Assembly (NCBI GenBank): GCA_964344185.1
Contig: CAYFMN010000017.1
Location: 1-64,000 of the forward strand
DNA length: 64,000 nucleotides
Source of the DNA: JAJDAT01 sp964344185
GTDB lineage: Bacteria > Nitrospinota > Nitrospinia > Nitrospinales > JAJDAT01
Reading direction: 5' to 3'
Shown: piece after piece, positions 8,892-17,166 of the stretch
How positions within the stretch are numbered: the stretch's first letter is position 1
How the letters are laid out: each line of letters starts with the position of its first letter
The notes under the pieces: generated by a model
Told to the model about the DNA's origin: nothing
The model's input: the letters and a program-made list of their open reading frames with translations, nothing else
The model's database searches: none
Program-made: the position numbers and the translations under genes

Positions 8892-9512
8892 AATTAGATG
8901 AAAAAAAAGTTTGGAGGATCGAAAGACGGTTTTAAATGTAAAACACATATAAATATAGCAAATTAGTTAAAAAAAACATCAAAAAAATGTCTAAAAAATC
9001 AGATTTTCTAGAATAAATTAGATATATCAAAATTTTATTCAACAAGAGGAGGAGTATTAAAGAAAGTAAATTGTATTCATATTCTCTTTGCCTTTGGTCT
9101 TTCGTAGCGCATTAAGATAACGATAATAGATTTTGCTCTATACAACTCAATTATTAATTTTCGAAATTTTGTTTTAAAGGTTCAGTATCTTGGGTATGAG
9201 AAGCTTTGGGTTTTCAATTAAACGAAAATTATTCGGCTAATTTAGCTTATTTGAAAAGTGAAAGTTTGTGAAAATATAGCTTCATTTTCTCTGACAGTTA
9301 TCTTATTCTATTTCTATAGATTATATATATTTGTTTTGTTTAGATTTAATAGGGGGGGCAAATATTGGATTGGTAATATATTTGATTTTGGATATATAAT
9401 GTGAAATGCATTGTAATTAAGAAGAATTGAAAAAAGTTTTGTTGTTCAAACTAATAAAGCGATTCAAATTTTCGAATAAAAATTGAGCGGCTATTTTGGG
9501 TAGTTATTGATC
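8892..9512. other. divergent intergenic region, AT-rich
   Basis: About 600 bp between divergent regulators. No ORF or repeat is evident. A TATAAT at 9395-9400 with TTGGTA 19 bp upstream (9370-9375) is a weak candidate promoter for the gene at 9513. A run of seven G at about 9352-9358 stands out in the AT-rich background. Confidence 0.4.
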
Positions 9513-10646
9513 ATGTCGAATCGTCCTATTTTGAAATTATCTATTGTTGAAGATAATGAACTTGACCGAAAGAATTGTATACGACTTCTAAAAAAGTCTT
9601 CAAAATATACTTATGAAATTTCCGAATGCACTACGGGAAAAGAAGGGTTAGAGCTAGCGGCCAAAACCGATTTAGATCTTATCCTCCTGGATTTTAAACT
9701 TCCAGATATTGACGGTTTAGAGTTCTTAAATAAAATCTGCGAAATGCCGTACTCTTGCGCCATTGTGATGTTGACCGGACATGGCAGCGAAGAAATCGCC
9801 GTCAAAGCCCTAAAGAGCGGGGCTAACGACTACATTTCGAAAGATACCATGACCGGTGAATTACTAAATCAGACAATAGCGTCTGCGGTTACGGCCTTTC
9901 AACTAGAGAATGAACGCCGTCTGAGAACGGAAGCTGAAAGCAGAAGTCGGGCAAAAACCAATTTTTTATCGCGCGTTAGCCATGAATTGAGGACGCCGAT
10001 GAACGCTATTATAGGTTTTGCCGAAGTCATGGAAGCAAATTCAAAGGATCCCTTAACTGAAGGTCAGCGCAAAAACCTTTCATTTATCCTTAAAAGCGCC
10101 GAACATTTGTTGAATTTAATTAACGAGATTTTGGATTTAAATTCTATTGAAGCGGGTAAATTAAAAGTTTCCATCTCTCCAGTTCAGCTTTGTTTAACAG
10201 TCTCTGACTTGATCGAATTAGTTCAGCCTTCGTTAAAAGAGCTGAATATCGTTTTAAATGATCGCGTAACCCAGCAACGGAATTTGTTTGTGATGGCTGA
10301 TCCGCTTCGATTGAAACAAGTTTTATTAAATTTGGTTTCAAACGCTATTAAATACAACCGCCCGGCGGGAAGCGTTACTATTGATTATGAATATAAAGAT
10401 AACGACTTTGTCAGAATAAATGTTATCGATACGGGAATTGGACTTTCTCAAGAAAGAGTTTCTACATTATTTGAACCGTTTAACCGATTTGGCGCCGAAT
10501 ATTCAAGCGTGGAAGGGACGGGAATAGGTCTCAGCATATCAAAAGGGTTGGTGGAATTGATGAAGGGACGCATAGGATATGAAAAGAAAGATCCGGAAGG
10601 AAGTTGCTTTTATATAGAAATACCTGTTGCCACAGATCTTAACTGA
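9513..10646 (+). CDS. receiver-histidine kinase hybrid (N-terminal receiver)
   Basis: 377 residues from ATG 9513; a TTG two codons earlier is possible. The receiver (about 5-122) has VEDNE, LLDFKLPD and SKDTMTGE signatures. The HisKA domain follows with H-box FLSRVSHELRTPMNAI (about residue 155) and the HATPase domain has N-box NLVSNAIKYN, DTGIGL and GTGIGLSISKGL. No sensor or membrane segment, so it is a cytoplasmic kinase whose activity is probably set by phosphorylation of its own receiver. It is followed 55 bp later by the multi-PAS kinase. Confidence 0.93.
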   Translation: MSNRPILKLSIVEDNELDRKNCIRLLKKSSKYTYEISECTTGKEGLELAAKTDLDLILLDFKLPDIDGLEFLNKICEMPYSCAIVMLTGHGSEEIAVKALKSGANDYISKDTMTGELLNQTIASAVTAFQLENERRLRTEAESRSRAKTNFLSRVSHELRTPMNAIIGFAEVMEANSKDPLTEGQRKNLSFILKSAEHLLNLINEILDLNSIEAGKLKVSISPVQLCLTVSDLIELVQPSLKELNIVLNDRVTQQRNLFVMADPLRLKQVLLNLVSNAIKYNRPAGSVTIDYEYKDNDFVRINVIDTGIGLSQERVSTLFEPFNRFGAEYSSVEGTGIGLSISKGLVELMKGRIGYEKKDPEGSCFYIEIPVATDLN

Positions 10647-10701
10647 TATCTCTTCATATCCAAATCGTTCTAAAACTTTGAAATAAGTAAATATTCAAAA
10701 T

Positions 10702-12918
10702 ATGGAACCGCTATCCAAAAACGAAAGTCATCTAAGAGTTGTTTTAGAAAGCGTTATCGATGGCATCATTACCATTGACGAAGATGGCGAGATTGGTTCG
10801 TTTAATCCCGGCGCGGAACGTATTTTTGGATATTCAGCTTCTGAAATAATCGGTAAAAATGTAAGAGAACTGATGCCGGAACCAGACCGCAGCTCACACG
10901 ATGAATATATGCGGAATTATATAAAAACCGGTCAAGCTAAGATCATCGGGATTGGGCGAGAGATAATCGGGTTGCGCAAAGATGGGATTCAGTTTCCAGC
11001 GGATTTGGCTATAAGTGAGTTTTGGTTGGGAGAAAGTCGTTATTTTTCGGGAGTTGTCCGCGATCTTTCAGAAAGGAAAAAAAGCGAGAATCGGCTTGCC
11101 GCTCTTTTAGAAAGCGTTATCGATGGTATCATTACCATTGATGAAGGTGGCGAGATTGGTTCATTCAATCCAGGGGCCGAGCGTATTTTTGGATATTCAG
11201 CTTCTGAAATAATCGGTAAAAACATACGAGAACTGATGCCGGAACCGGATCGCAGTGCGCACGACGGTTATATGAAGAATTATATAAAAACCGGTCAAGC
11301 CAAGATCATAGGTATTGGGCGAGAGATAATCGGGTTGCGCAAAGATGGGATTCAGTTTCCAGCGGATTTGGCTATAAGTGAGTTTTGGTTGGGAGAAAGT
11401 CGTTATTTTTCGGGAGTTGTCCGCGATCTTTCAGAAAGGAAAAAAAGCGAGAATCGGCTTGCCGCTCTTTTAGAAAGCGTTATCGATGGTATCATTACCA
11501 TTGATGAAGGTGGCGAGATTGGTTCATTCAATCCAGGGGCCGAGCGTATTTTTGGATATTCAGCTTCTGAAATAATCGGTAAAAACATACGAGAACTGAT
11601 GCCGGAACCGGATCGCAGTGCGCACGACGGTTATATGAAGAATTATATAAAAACCGGTCAAGCCAAGATCATAGGTATTGGGCGAGAGATAATCGGGTTG
11701 CGCAAAGATGAGACTCAATTCCCAGCGGATTTGGCTATAAGTGAATTTTGGTTAGGAGACAAACGCTATTTTTCGGGCGTTGTCCGCGATCTTTCAGAAA
11801 GAAAGAAAGCGGAAAAAGATTTGATTGATAGTCAGCGTCTTAATCAATTGGTTTTAGAATCTGCAGGAGAGGGAATTTATGGGTTAGATATCAATGGATA
11901 CACTATATTTGCTAATCCCGCGGCGGAGAAAATGTTGGGATATAAAATAGAAGAAATGGTAAATAAGCCGCAGCATACCTTAATTCATCATACTAGAGTT
12001 GATGGAACTTTATACCCTAGGGAAGAATGCAATATTTACGCAGCGTTTAAAGAAGGGGAAACTCAGAACGAGGCTGAAGAAGTATTTTGGAGAAAAGACG
12101 GAACGAGTTTTCCAGTAGAATATATCAGCACGCCTATTTACGAAGACGGCAAAATTACCGGCGCCGTGGTTTCATTTAGAGATATTTCAGAAAGAAAAAA
12201 AGCCGAAAAGGAAAAAGAGGAACTGCTGGAAAATTTGAAAATAATTAATAAAGAATTAGAGCAATTTGCCTATATCGCCTCTCATGATTTGAAAAGTCCA
12301 TTACGAGCGATTGGAAGTCTGAGCCAATGGATCAAAGAAGATATAGAAAAAATTTGTTCCGATGAAACGAAAGAAAACTTAAATATTTTGATAGGCCGCG
12401 TAAAAAGAATGGAGGCATTTATAAATGGAATATTAACCTATTCAAAAATTGGTAAAAAACCGTCTGTATATGAAACTGTGAATGTCAATAACTTGTTAAA
12501 TGATTTAATAGATTTAGTTTCTCCTAATTATAAGCAATGTATAAATATTCAAGAAAACCTTCCAACAATCTATACGGAAAAATTTAAATTAGAACAAGTT
12601 TTCTCCAACCTGATAAGCAACGCAATCAAACATTGCGATAGCAATGAACCGAAAGTTGAAATTTCGATGAACCAAAAAGGAGAGTTCTTGGAATTTTTGG
12701 TTTCTGATAATGGCCCCGGCATTAATCAGAAATATCATGAGAAAGTGTTTGTTATGTTTCAAACGTTGAAATCCCGCGATCAACAGGAAAATACGGGTAT
12801 TGGCTTGGCAATTGTGAAAAAACTGGTAGATAGTAAAGGGGGGAAAGTTTTTATAGATTCGGAGGAAGGTCAAGGGACTACTTTTAAATTCCTATGGCCA
12901 TATGAAAAACCGGAGTAA
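10702..12918 (+). CDS. histidine kinase with four PAS domains, three near-identical
   Basis: 738 residues. PAS domains at about 9-125, 130-246 and 251-367 are near-identical copies of one 121-residue unit, each ending in the PAC-like VRDLSERKK. A divergent fourth PAS lies at about 385-500. HisKA has H-box YIASHDLKSPLRAI, and HATPase has NLISNAIKH, DNGPGI and GIGLAIVKKL, of the type found in phytochrome-like kinases. The PAS units resemble FixL-type modules (GYSASEIIGKN), but whether they hold haem cannot be told. Cytoplasmic, with no membrane segment. It probably forms a module with the receiver 5 bp downstream and the related sensorless kinase at 13431. Confidence 0.93.
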   Translation: MEPLSKNESHLRVVLESVIDGIITIDEDGEIGSFNPGAERIFGYSASEIIGKNVRELMPEPDRSSHDEYMRNYIKTGQAKIIGIGREIIGLRKDGIQFPADLAISEFWLGESRYFSGVVRDLSERKKSENRLAALLESVIDGIITIDEGGEIGSFNPGAERIFGYSASEIIGKNIRELMPEPDRSAHDGYMKNYIKTGQAKIIGIGREIIGLRKDGIQFPADLAISEFWLGESRYFSGVVRDLSERKKSENRLAALLESVIDGIITIDEGGEIGSFNPGAERIFGYSASEIIGKNIRELMPEPDRSAHDGYMKNYIKTGQAKIIGIGREIIGLRKDETQFPADLAISEFWLGDKRYFSGVVRDLSERKKAEKDLIDSQRLNQLVLESAGEGIYGLDINGYTIFANPAAEKMLGYKIEEMVNKPQHTLIHHTRVDGTLYPREECNIYAAFKEGETQNEAEEVFWRKDGTSFPVEYISTPIYEDGKITGAVVSFRDISERKKAEKEKEELLENLKIINKELEQFAYIASHDLKSPLRAIGSLSQWIKEDIEKICSDETKENLNILIGRVKRMEAFINGILTYSKIGKKPSVYETVNVNNLLNDLIDLVSPNYKQCINIQENLPTIYTEKFKLEQVFSNLISNAIKHCDSNEPKVEISMNQKGEFLEFLVSDNGPGINQKYHEKVFVMFQTLKSRDQQENTGIGLAIVKKLVDSKGGKVFIDSEEGQGTTFKFLWPYEKPE
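10951..11710 (+). repeat. perfect 363-bp-period tandem repeat inside the PAS kinase gene
   Basis: By eye, positions 10951-11347 are identical to 11314-11710, so the stretch has an unbroken 363-bp period equal to one PAS unit of 121 codons. Outside it the copies differ by scattered substitutions. This indicates a very recent in-frame duplication, or gene conversion. Confidence 0.85.
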
Positions 12919-12923
12919 ATTGA

Positions 12924-13382
12924 GTGGATAATAACAAAGATAATTCTAGGGTTTTTTTGATGAACGATACAACAATTGGGATCATGTTAGTCGAAGACGA
13001 TCAAGTCGACCAAATGACGGTAAAACGCGCTTTTAAACAAAACAAAGTTGCAAATCCTTTATATTGCGCCGAGAATGGCGAAGAAGCCTTGGCGATGTTG
13101 AGAGGGGATGGAATAGAAAAAGTTGCCCCTAAAATAATCCTCTTGGATCTTAACATGCCAAAGATGGGAGGAATAGAGTTTCTTGAAGAATTAAGAAGCG
13201 ATCCTAATTTAAAAAAAATTACTGTATTTGTTCTTACGACTTCGCAAGCGGATGAAGATATAATTGCCACTTCAAAATATAATGTGGCGGGTTATATTGT
13301 TAAACCGGTTAGTTTTGATTCGTTTCGCGAAGCCGTAAAAATATTGGACGCTTATTGGGCTTTATGCGAATTCCCTAACTGA
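12924..13382 (+). CDS. single-domain response regulator, Rcp1/CheY-like
   Basis: 152 residues from GTG 12924, which has GGAG nine bases upstream; an ATG at 12960 starts closer to the usual receiver N-terminus and is an alternative. The receiver has VEDDQVDQ, phospho-Asp in LLDLNMPKMGG, the TTS switch residue and KPVSF. This is the family that pairs with phytochrome-type kinases such as Cph1. The gap of 5 bp to the kinase stop argues that it is the direct phosphorylation partner of that kinase. Confidence 0.92.
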   Translation: MDNNKDNSRVFLMNDTTIGIMLVEDDQVDQMTVKRAFKQNKVANPLYCAENGEEALAMLRGDGIEKVAPKIILLDLNMPKMGGIEFLEELRSDPNLKKITVFVLTTSQADEDIIATSKYNVAGYIVKPVSFDSFREAVKILDAYWALCEFPN

Positions 13383-13430
13383 AGTAATTATTAGTTTGTT
13401 TCAAAGGGAACTATTTTAAGAGTTGTATAT

Positions 13431-14150
13431 ATGGACATGGAAAACAATTCGCAAAACAGCGATGAGCGGCTAAAAAAACTAAAAAAAGATTTTGAAGAGT
13501 TTGTTTATATAGTCTCTCATGATCTTAAAGCCCCGCTTAGAGCTGTTAAGAATTTATCTGAATGGATAGAAGAAGACCTAAACGACAATATTAGCGAAGA
13601 TATTAAAAAAAATTTAGAATTGCTTCGCAGTCGCGCCGATTGGATGAATAAGATGATCGATGGACTATTAGAATATTCCAGAGCATCCACCAAGGCGCAA
13701 AACTTGCAAGAGTTAAAAGTCGAACCTTTTATCCGGACGATCATTGATTCGCTATATATTTCTTCAAATTTTGACATAGCGGTAGAAGTAACTAAAGAAG
13801 ACTTCATCGTAGACCGCTTCCAGTTTAAAACGGTGTTGGAGCGTCTTATCCAAAATGCCGTCAAGTTTAATAAAAACGAATCCCCAAAAATAGTAATCAA
13901 AGCGGAAGCGGTCCCTAATGGTTTGGAACTTACCGTATCTGACAATGGGCATGGTTTTTCGCATGAAAACCCACAGGTCGCGTTTGAAATATTCAAAACA
14001 TTGCATGACGAAGACAAAATGCATAGTCTTGGGGTTGGGTTACCTATAGTAAAAAGGATTGTAGAAAACGTCAACGGAAGCGTTACGCTGGAAACGGTAT
14101 CCGGAAAAGGAACAACCGTAAAGGTTTTTTGGCCCAATGCCGCTCAATAG
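13431..14150 (+). CDS. sensorless cytoplasmic histidine kinase
   Basis: 239 residues containing only HisKA (H-box YIVSHDLKAPLRAV at about 26-40) and HATPase (NAVKFN, DNGHGF, LGVGLPIVKRI). The kinase core is a clear paralogue of the C-terminal half of the PAS kinase 500 bp upstream (EWIEEDL / QWIKEDI, GLLEYSRA / GILTYSKI). With no sensor or membrane segment, it presumably takes its input by forming heterodimers or from a partner protein. Probably the last gene of the signalling unit. Confidence 0.9.
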   Translation: MDMENNSQNSDERLKKLKKDFEEFVYIVSHDLKAPLRAVKNLSEWIEEDLNDNISEDIKKNLELLRSRADWMNKMIDGLLEYSRASTKAQNLQELKVEPFIRTIIDSLYISSNFDIAVEVTKEDFIVDRFQFKTVLERLIQNAVKFNKNESPKIVIKAEAVPNGLELTVSDNGHGFSHENPQVAFEIFKTLHDEDKMHSLGVGLPIVKRIVENVNGSVTLETVSGKGTTVKVFWPNAAQ

Positions 14151-14499
14151 AAATCTTCTAAATTGGCGCCTTGAGCGCCAGACCCGCAAGCCGTGTTAAT
14201 TGAATAAGGAACTAACTCTCCAACGTTATCTCGACCAAAGTAAAATTGTCTCCCTGAGGTTCTCGAAGGGTCAACGTTCCTCAGGAGCGTTGTTTCCTCT
14301 TAAATTTGAGTTAGCTCCTTAGAAGGCTCTCGAAAGGTTGCCCCGATTCAATAAAATGAAGCCCTTGTCCTTGGGAACGAAGTCGAAGAATCTCGGCGGT
14401 CCTTTGAACCGCCGAGGTCTTCTTAAAAGTCATCCCGACCGAAGTGGAGCGATCTCATGCTTCGAAGAAGCATGTTCCGTCATTTGGGATGTTGGCCGA
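14151..14499. repeat. hairpin repeats between convergent genes
   Basis: Contains a small TGGCGC/GCGCCA hairpin (14164-14180), a TGTCTCCC-type hairpin repeat (14247-14274) and two REP-like blocks. One of these has a strong hairpin with arms CTCGGCGGT/ACCGCCGAG (14392-14416). Lying between two convergent genes, the hairpins could stop transcription from both sides, though no long T run follows. Confidence 0.55.
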
Positions 14500-16833
14500 T
14501 TAATCCCTGGCCTGCAAGCCCCAGGCGTGGAGCTTTTGAGCCTTGCCGGACTCGGTAACATAACGGGCTCTCAAATCCTCGCCGCCGCTACCGGTAGTGA
14601 AGGTGTGAACACTTCGCAGAATACGAATATCTCCAGAAATAGCTTCGCCTTGTTGAACCATTGAAACCGTCTCCCAATTGGTTCCTCCATTACGGCTAAT
14701 AGAGAAAGTTCCGGCTCCGTCTGCGTCGGTGTGTTCAACCTTTGCCCATAAGAAAACTTTGGCGGGAGAAGCCCCTGGATCAAAAGTTTTCGAGCGTAAG
14801 TCCATGGCAAGGTTGTCGCTATCGTAGTTAATTCGATATTGATCGACCAATGGGTTTTCCGAAGCGCTAGTGGAATGTAACGTGACGCCGCGCGCTATTG
14901 AATTTACGGAAGTGGAGAAACCGCTAGAAGCTTCCCATTCAGCGTCGGTAATAGCGGCTAAATCGGCTCCGCTCATACGATTGTTTGCTTGCGAACTCAT
15001 CGCTTGAGAAACCGCGTGGAGCATATCATTGGTGGTTGCGTTCACCCAATTTTCAGTGGCCGTGTTAGTAGCGTCGTTATTGTATTGCCACGCGCCGCTA
15101 TTGTTACGCGCGATTTTTCTCCAAACGCTGCCGGATTGATTGAAGATTTTAACTTCGGTACCGGCTCCATAATTAGAAGCGGGATCAAAGCTCAACCAGT
15201 AATAAGCGTTTTGAGAATTCAATGTTTCCGTTCGAGCGGCGCTATTGATATCAGACCATGCCGATGAGTCTTCTTTTTGCGCAAAAGTATCGACAGCGGA
15301 AACGTATTCCGAACTAACATTTTCATTACTCGCAAAGGCCGTGATAGAAGGAGTGAAATTAGACGTGTATCTCGCAATATTACTAATTCTAAGTTCGTCA
15401 ATATGACCGCTATAGTCGCCGCTTGGAGCCCCATTACTGCCGCCTATAATGTGATCTGTTACAGAATCCCCCATAATGTCGCCAGAATCTACAGTAGAAG
15501 AACCTTCTTCAACCCCGTCTACGAAAAGTTTCATGGAAGTTCCATTCCGAACCAAAGCGACATGGTACCAGGTATTAATAGCTAGACCCAGCCCGCTTGT
15601 CGTAATGTCGTAAACGGTATTAGACTGATCTCTAATAAAAGATTGAATCTCAGATCCCTGTCTGTGAATGCTCACCAAACTATTATTACTGCCGCCAGGG
15701 CGGACAGACCAAAGGCCTCTCTCATTACCGCTTACAGAATCTGGACGAAACCACATTTCTACCGTGAAGTTTCCTGTGCCAAAATCTAAAGCTGAACTGG
15801 TGGTGACTGTTAGCTTATCCCCAGTACCGTCAAAAAGAGCGGACGCCCCGCCGAATTGACTTTGCGCCGTATCAACTTGAGCGTCTCCGCTAGCTGTTAC
15901 TGTATGCGCCGAAGAACTGGAATCGGTGAAAGTTGTCGAACCGTCGGACCCGTCCATATGGAGTAATAATTTAGTATTGCTATCCGGAGTTCCAGAGCCG
16001 GTAGAGTTTAATTGAATAACCCCGGAATCAAATTCGCTCATGCGGATAATATAATCTGAAGTTGCGTTTGTTGCGGAATTGGCCAACGTGAGTTGAGTGT
16101 TGGAATCGCGCGAATCGATATCAAAGAAAGTTGTGCCCCCATCAAAACTGATTCGGGCATTTTCGGCGTTAGTCGGCCAGGTTCCGGAAGACAGAGTAAC
16201 CGTTGTCCCGGAAGCTACGGTTGCTTGCGATGTGCCTTGGTTAGAGTTAGTCCATTCTTGCTGGAGGTAATTAGACTCGGTAGTATAGTCCTTATCGGAA
16301 TTTTGGTTAGTAGATCCCGTAGCTCCTTCGTAAAGCTTATTAACGTTATCGTGCGATTCACCGGTTGAATTTGCCTCGTCCGCTCCAATCTCGTTAGCGT
16401 TTCCAAAAGAATCTACCCAACCGCTTTCGATAATTGTTGCTCCTGCATGTTGTGACTGTAGAACGTCCAAAGTTCGAAAATGATTGGACGTATTTTTATT
16501 AGTTGCGTCGTCGACGGAGGACATTGAAGAGTTAGTCGTGCCCGCCGCTAATATTTGAAATTCGGAACCGTTGTAGACAAGTCCCACCACTCTGTCGGCG
16601 GATAAATCGCCCGCAGACACGTCGTTACCGTCTGGTCCTTTAATGCTTTTTACTCCAAGAGAGTTGACCTCCAATGTGGAACTGCCAGTGTTATCTATGT
16701 TGATTTTTAAGTTTACATACAATCCCTCGTGTAAATATTCCACGGATGGGAGATACGCTTCGTAAGCGTTTTCCGGTCCATAAGCCGCGGCATAAAGATT
16801 TTTTAAGATCGAAGATGTGTGAGATTCCGACAT
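14500..16833 (-). CDS. phage tail fibre-like protein with LamG domain
   Basis: 777 residues from the ATG at 16833, chosen because GGAG lies 6 bases upstream; the frame is open to 16887. The N-terminal part looks like fibre shaft. Residues about 290-485 are a LamG/concanavalin-like domain (LLHMDGSDGS, GTGNFTVEMWFRP, WYHVALVRNGTSMKLFVDG, HIDELRISNIARYTSNF). The last 270 residues and a block of about 115 residues before the LamG domain are clearly homologous to the fibre-like protein at 22957-25041, which carries a different central domain. It lacks a signal peptide. Role inferred: receptor-binding fibre of the tail element, last gene of the cluster. Confidence 0.75.
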   Translation of the reverse strand: MSESHTSSILKNLYAAAYGPENAYEAYLPSVEYLHEGLYVNLKINIDNTGSSTLEVNSLGVKSIKGPDGNDVSAGDLSADRVVGLVYNGSEFQILAAGTTNSSMSSVDDATNKNTSNHFRTLDVLQSQHAGATIIESGWVDSFGNANEIGADEANSTGESHDNVNKLYEGATGSTNQNSDKDYTTESNYLQQEWTNSNQGTSQATVASGTTVTLSSGTWPTNAENARISFDGGTTFFDIDSRDSNTQLTLANSATNATSDYIIRMSEFDSGVIQLNSTGSGTPDSNTKLLLHMDGSDGSTTFTDSSSSAHTVTASGDAQVDTAQSQFGGASALFDGTGDKLTVTTSSALDFGTGNFTVEMWFRPDSVSGNERGLWSVRPGGSNNSLVSIHRQGSEIQSFIRDQSNTVYDITTSGLGLAINTWYHVALVRNGTSMKLFVDGVEEGSSTVDSGDIMGDSVTDHIIGGSNGAPSGDYSGHIDELRISNIARYTSNFTPSITAFASNENVSSEYVSAVDTFAQKEDSSAWSDINSAARTETLNSQNAYYWLSFDPASNYGAGTEVKIFNQSGSVWRKIARNNSGAWQYNNDATNTATENWVNATTNDMLHAVSQAMSSQANNRMSGADLAAITDAEWEASSGFSTSVNSIARGVTLHSTSASENPLVDQYRINYDSDNLAMDLRSKTFDPGASPAKVFLWAKVEHTDADGAGTFSISRNGGTNWETVSMVQQGEAISGDIRILRSVHTFTTGSGGEDLRARYVTESGKAQKLHAWGLQARD

Positions 16834-17091
16834 GATTGTCTCCATTTTGAGGTTATGAGAGGTGACTAAATTGAAGAGGTCTGGCAAGGCGACCTCTTGC
16901 CCTAAAAGAGGAAAGAAAGGAATGATTTGTGAAAAGTTACTTTTAGTTTAAGGCAGGGAAAGGCCGCGCGTAACGCAACCAAAAATAATATTTGATCCTA
17001 AGACAGGGTCTTAAGACAAAATCTTAAAACGTTTTATGAAGGCGTTATTTTGGATGGAGAGATTAGTAGAAAATGAAAATGGTTTTCCGTT

Positions 17092-17166
17092 TAACTTTTA
17101 AGTTTTGGGTAGGGTTTCCGGCGTTTCATGTAATTGGACAAAAAGCCAGATTGCAGGGGCGGTTAA
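17092..17166 (-). pseudogene. 3' remnant of the 71-aa gene
   Basis: About 55 bp here match the 3' end of the small gene at 21939-22154 (LSNYMKR, then KLKS and stop). A further match (INRS region) directly follows the glycosyltransferase stop codon, with about 30 bp missing between. It is a decayed second copy, so the two membrane glycosyltransferase genes lie between an intact and a broken copy of the same gene. Confidence 0.6.

Noticed and set aside
13517..14137. 206-codon minus-strand frame opposite the sensorless kinase
   Set aside because: The plus-strand kinase has all catalytic motifs; the antisense frame has none.
14338..14664. 108-codon plus-strand frame near the end of the fibre gene
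   Set aside because: It begins inside REP-like repeats and continues antisense to the fibre C-terminus.
15219..16406. Several 60-100 codon frames opposite the LamG fibre gene
   Set aside because: They are antisense shadows of a long, well-supported coding region.
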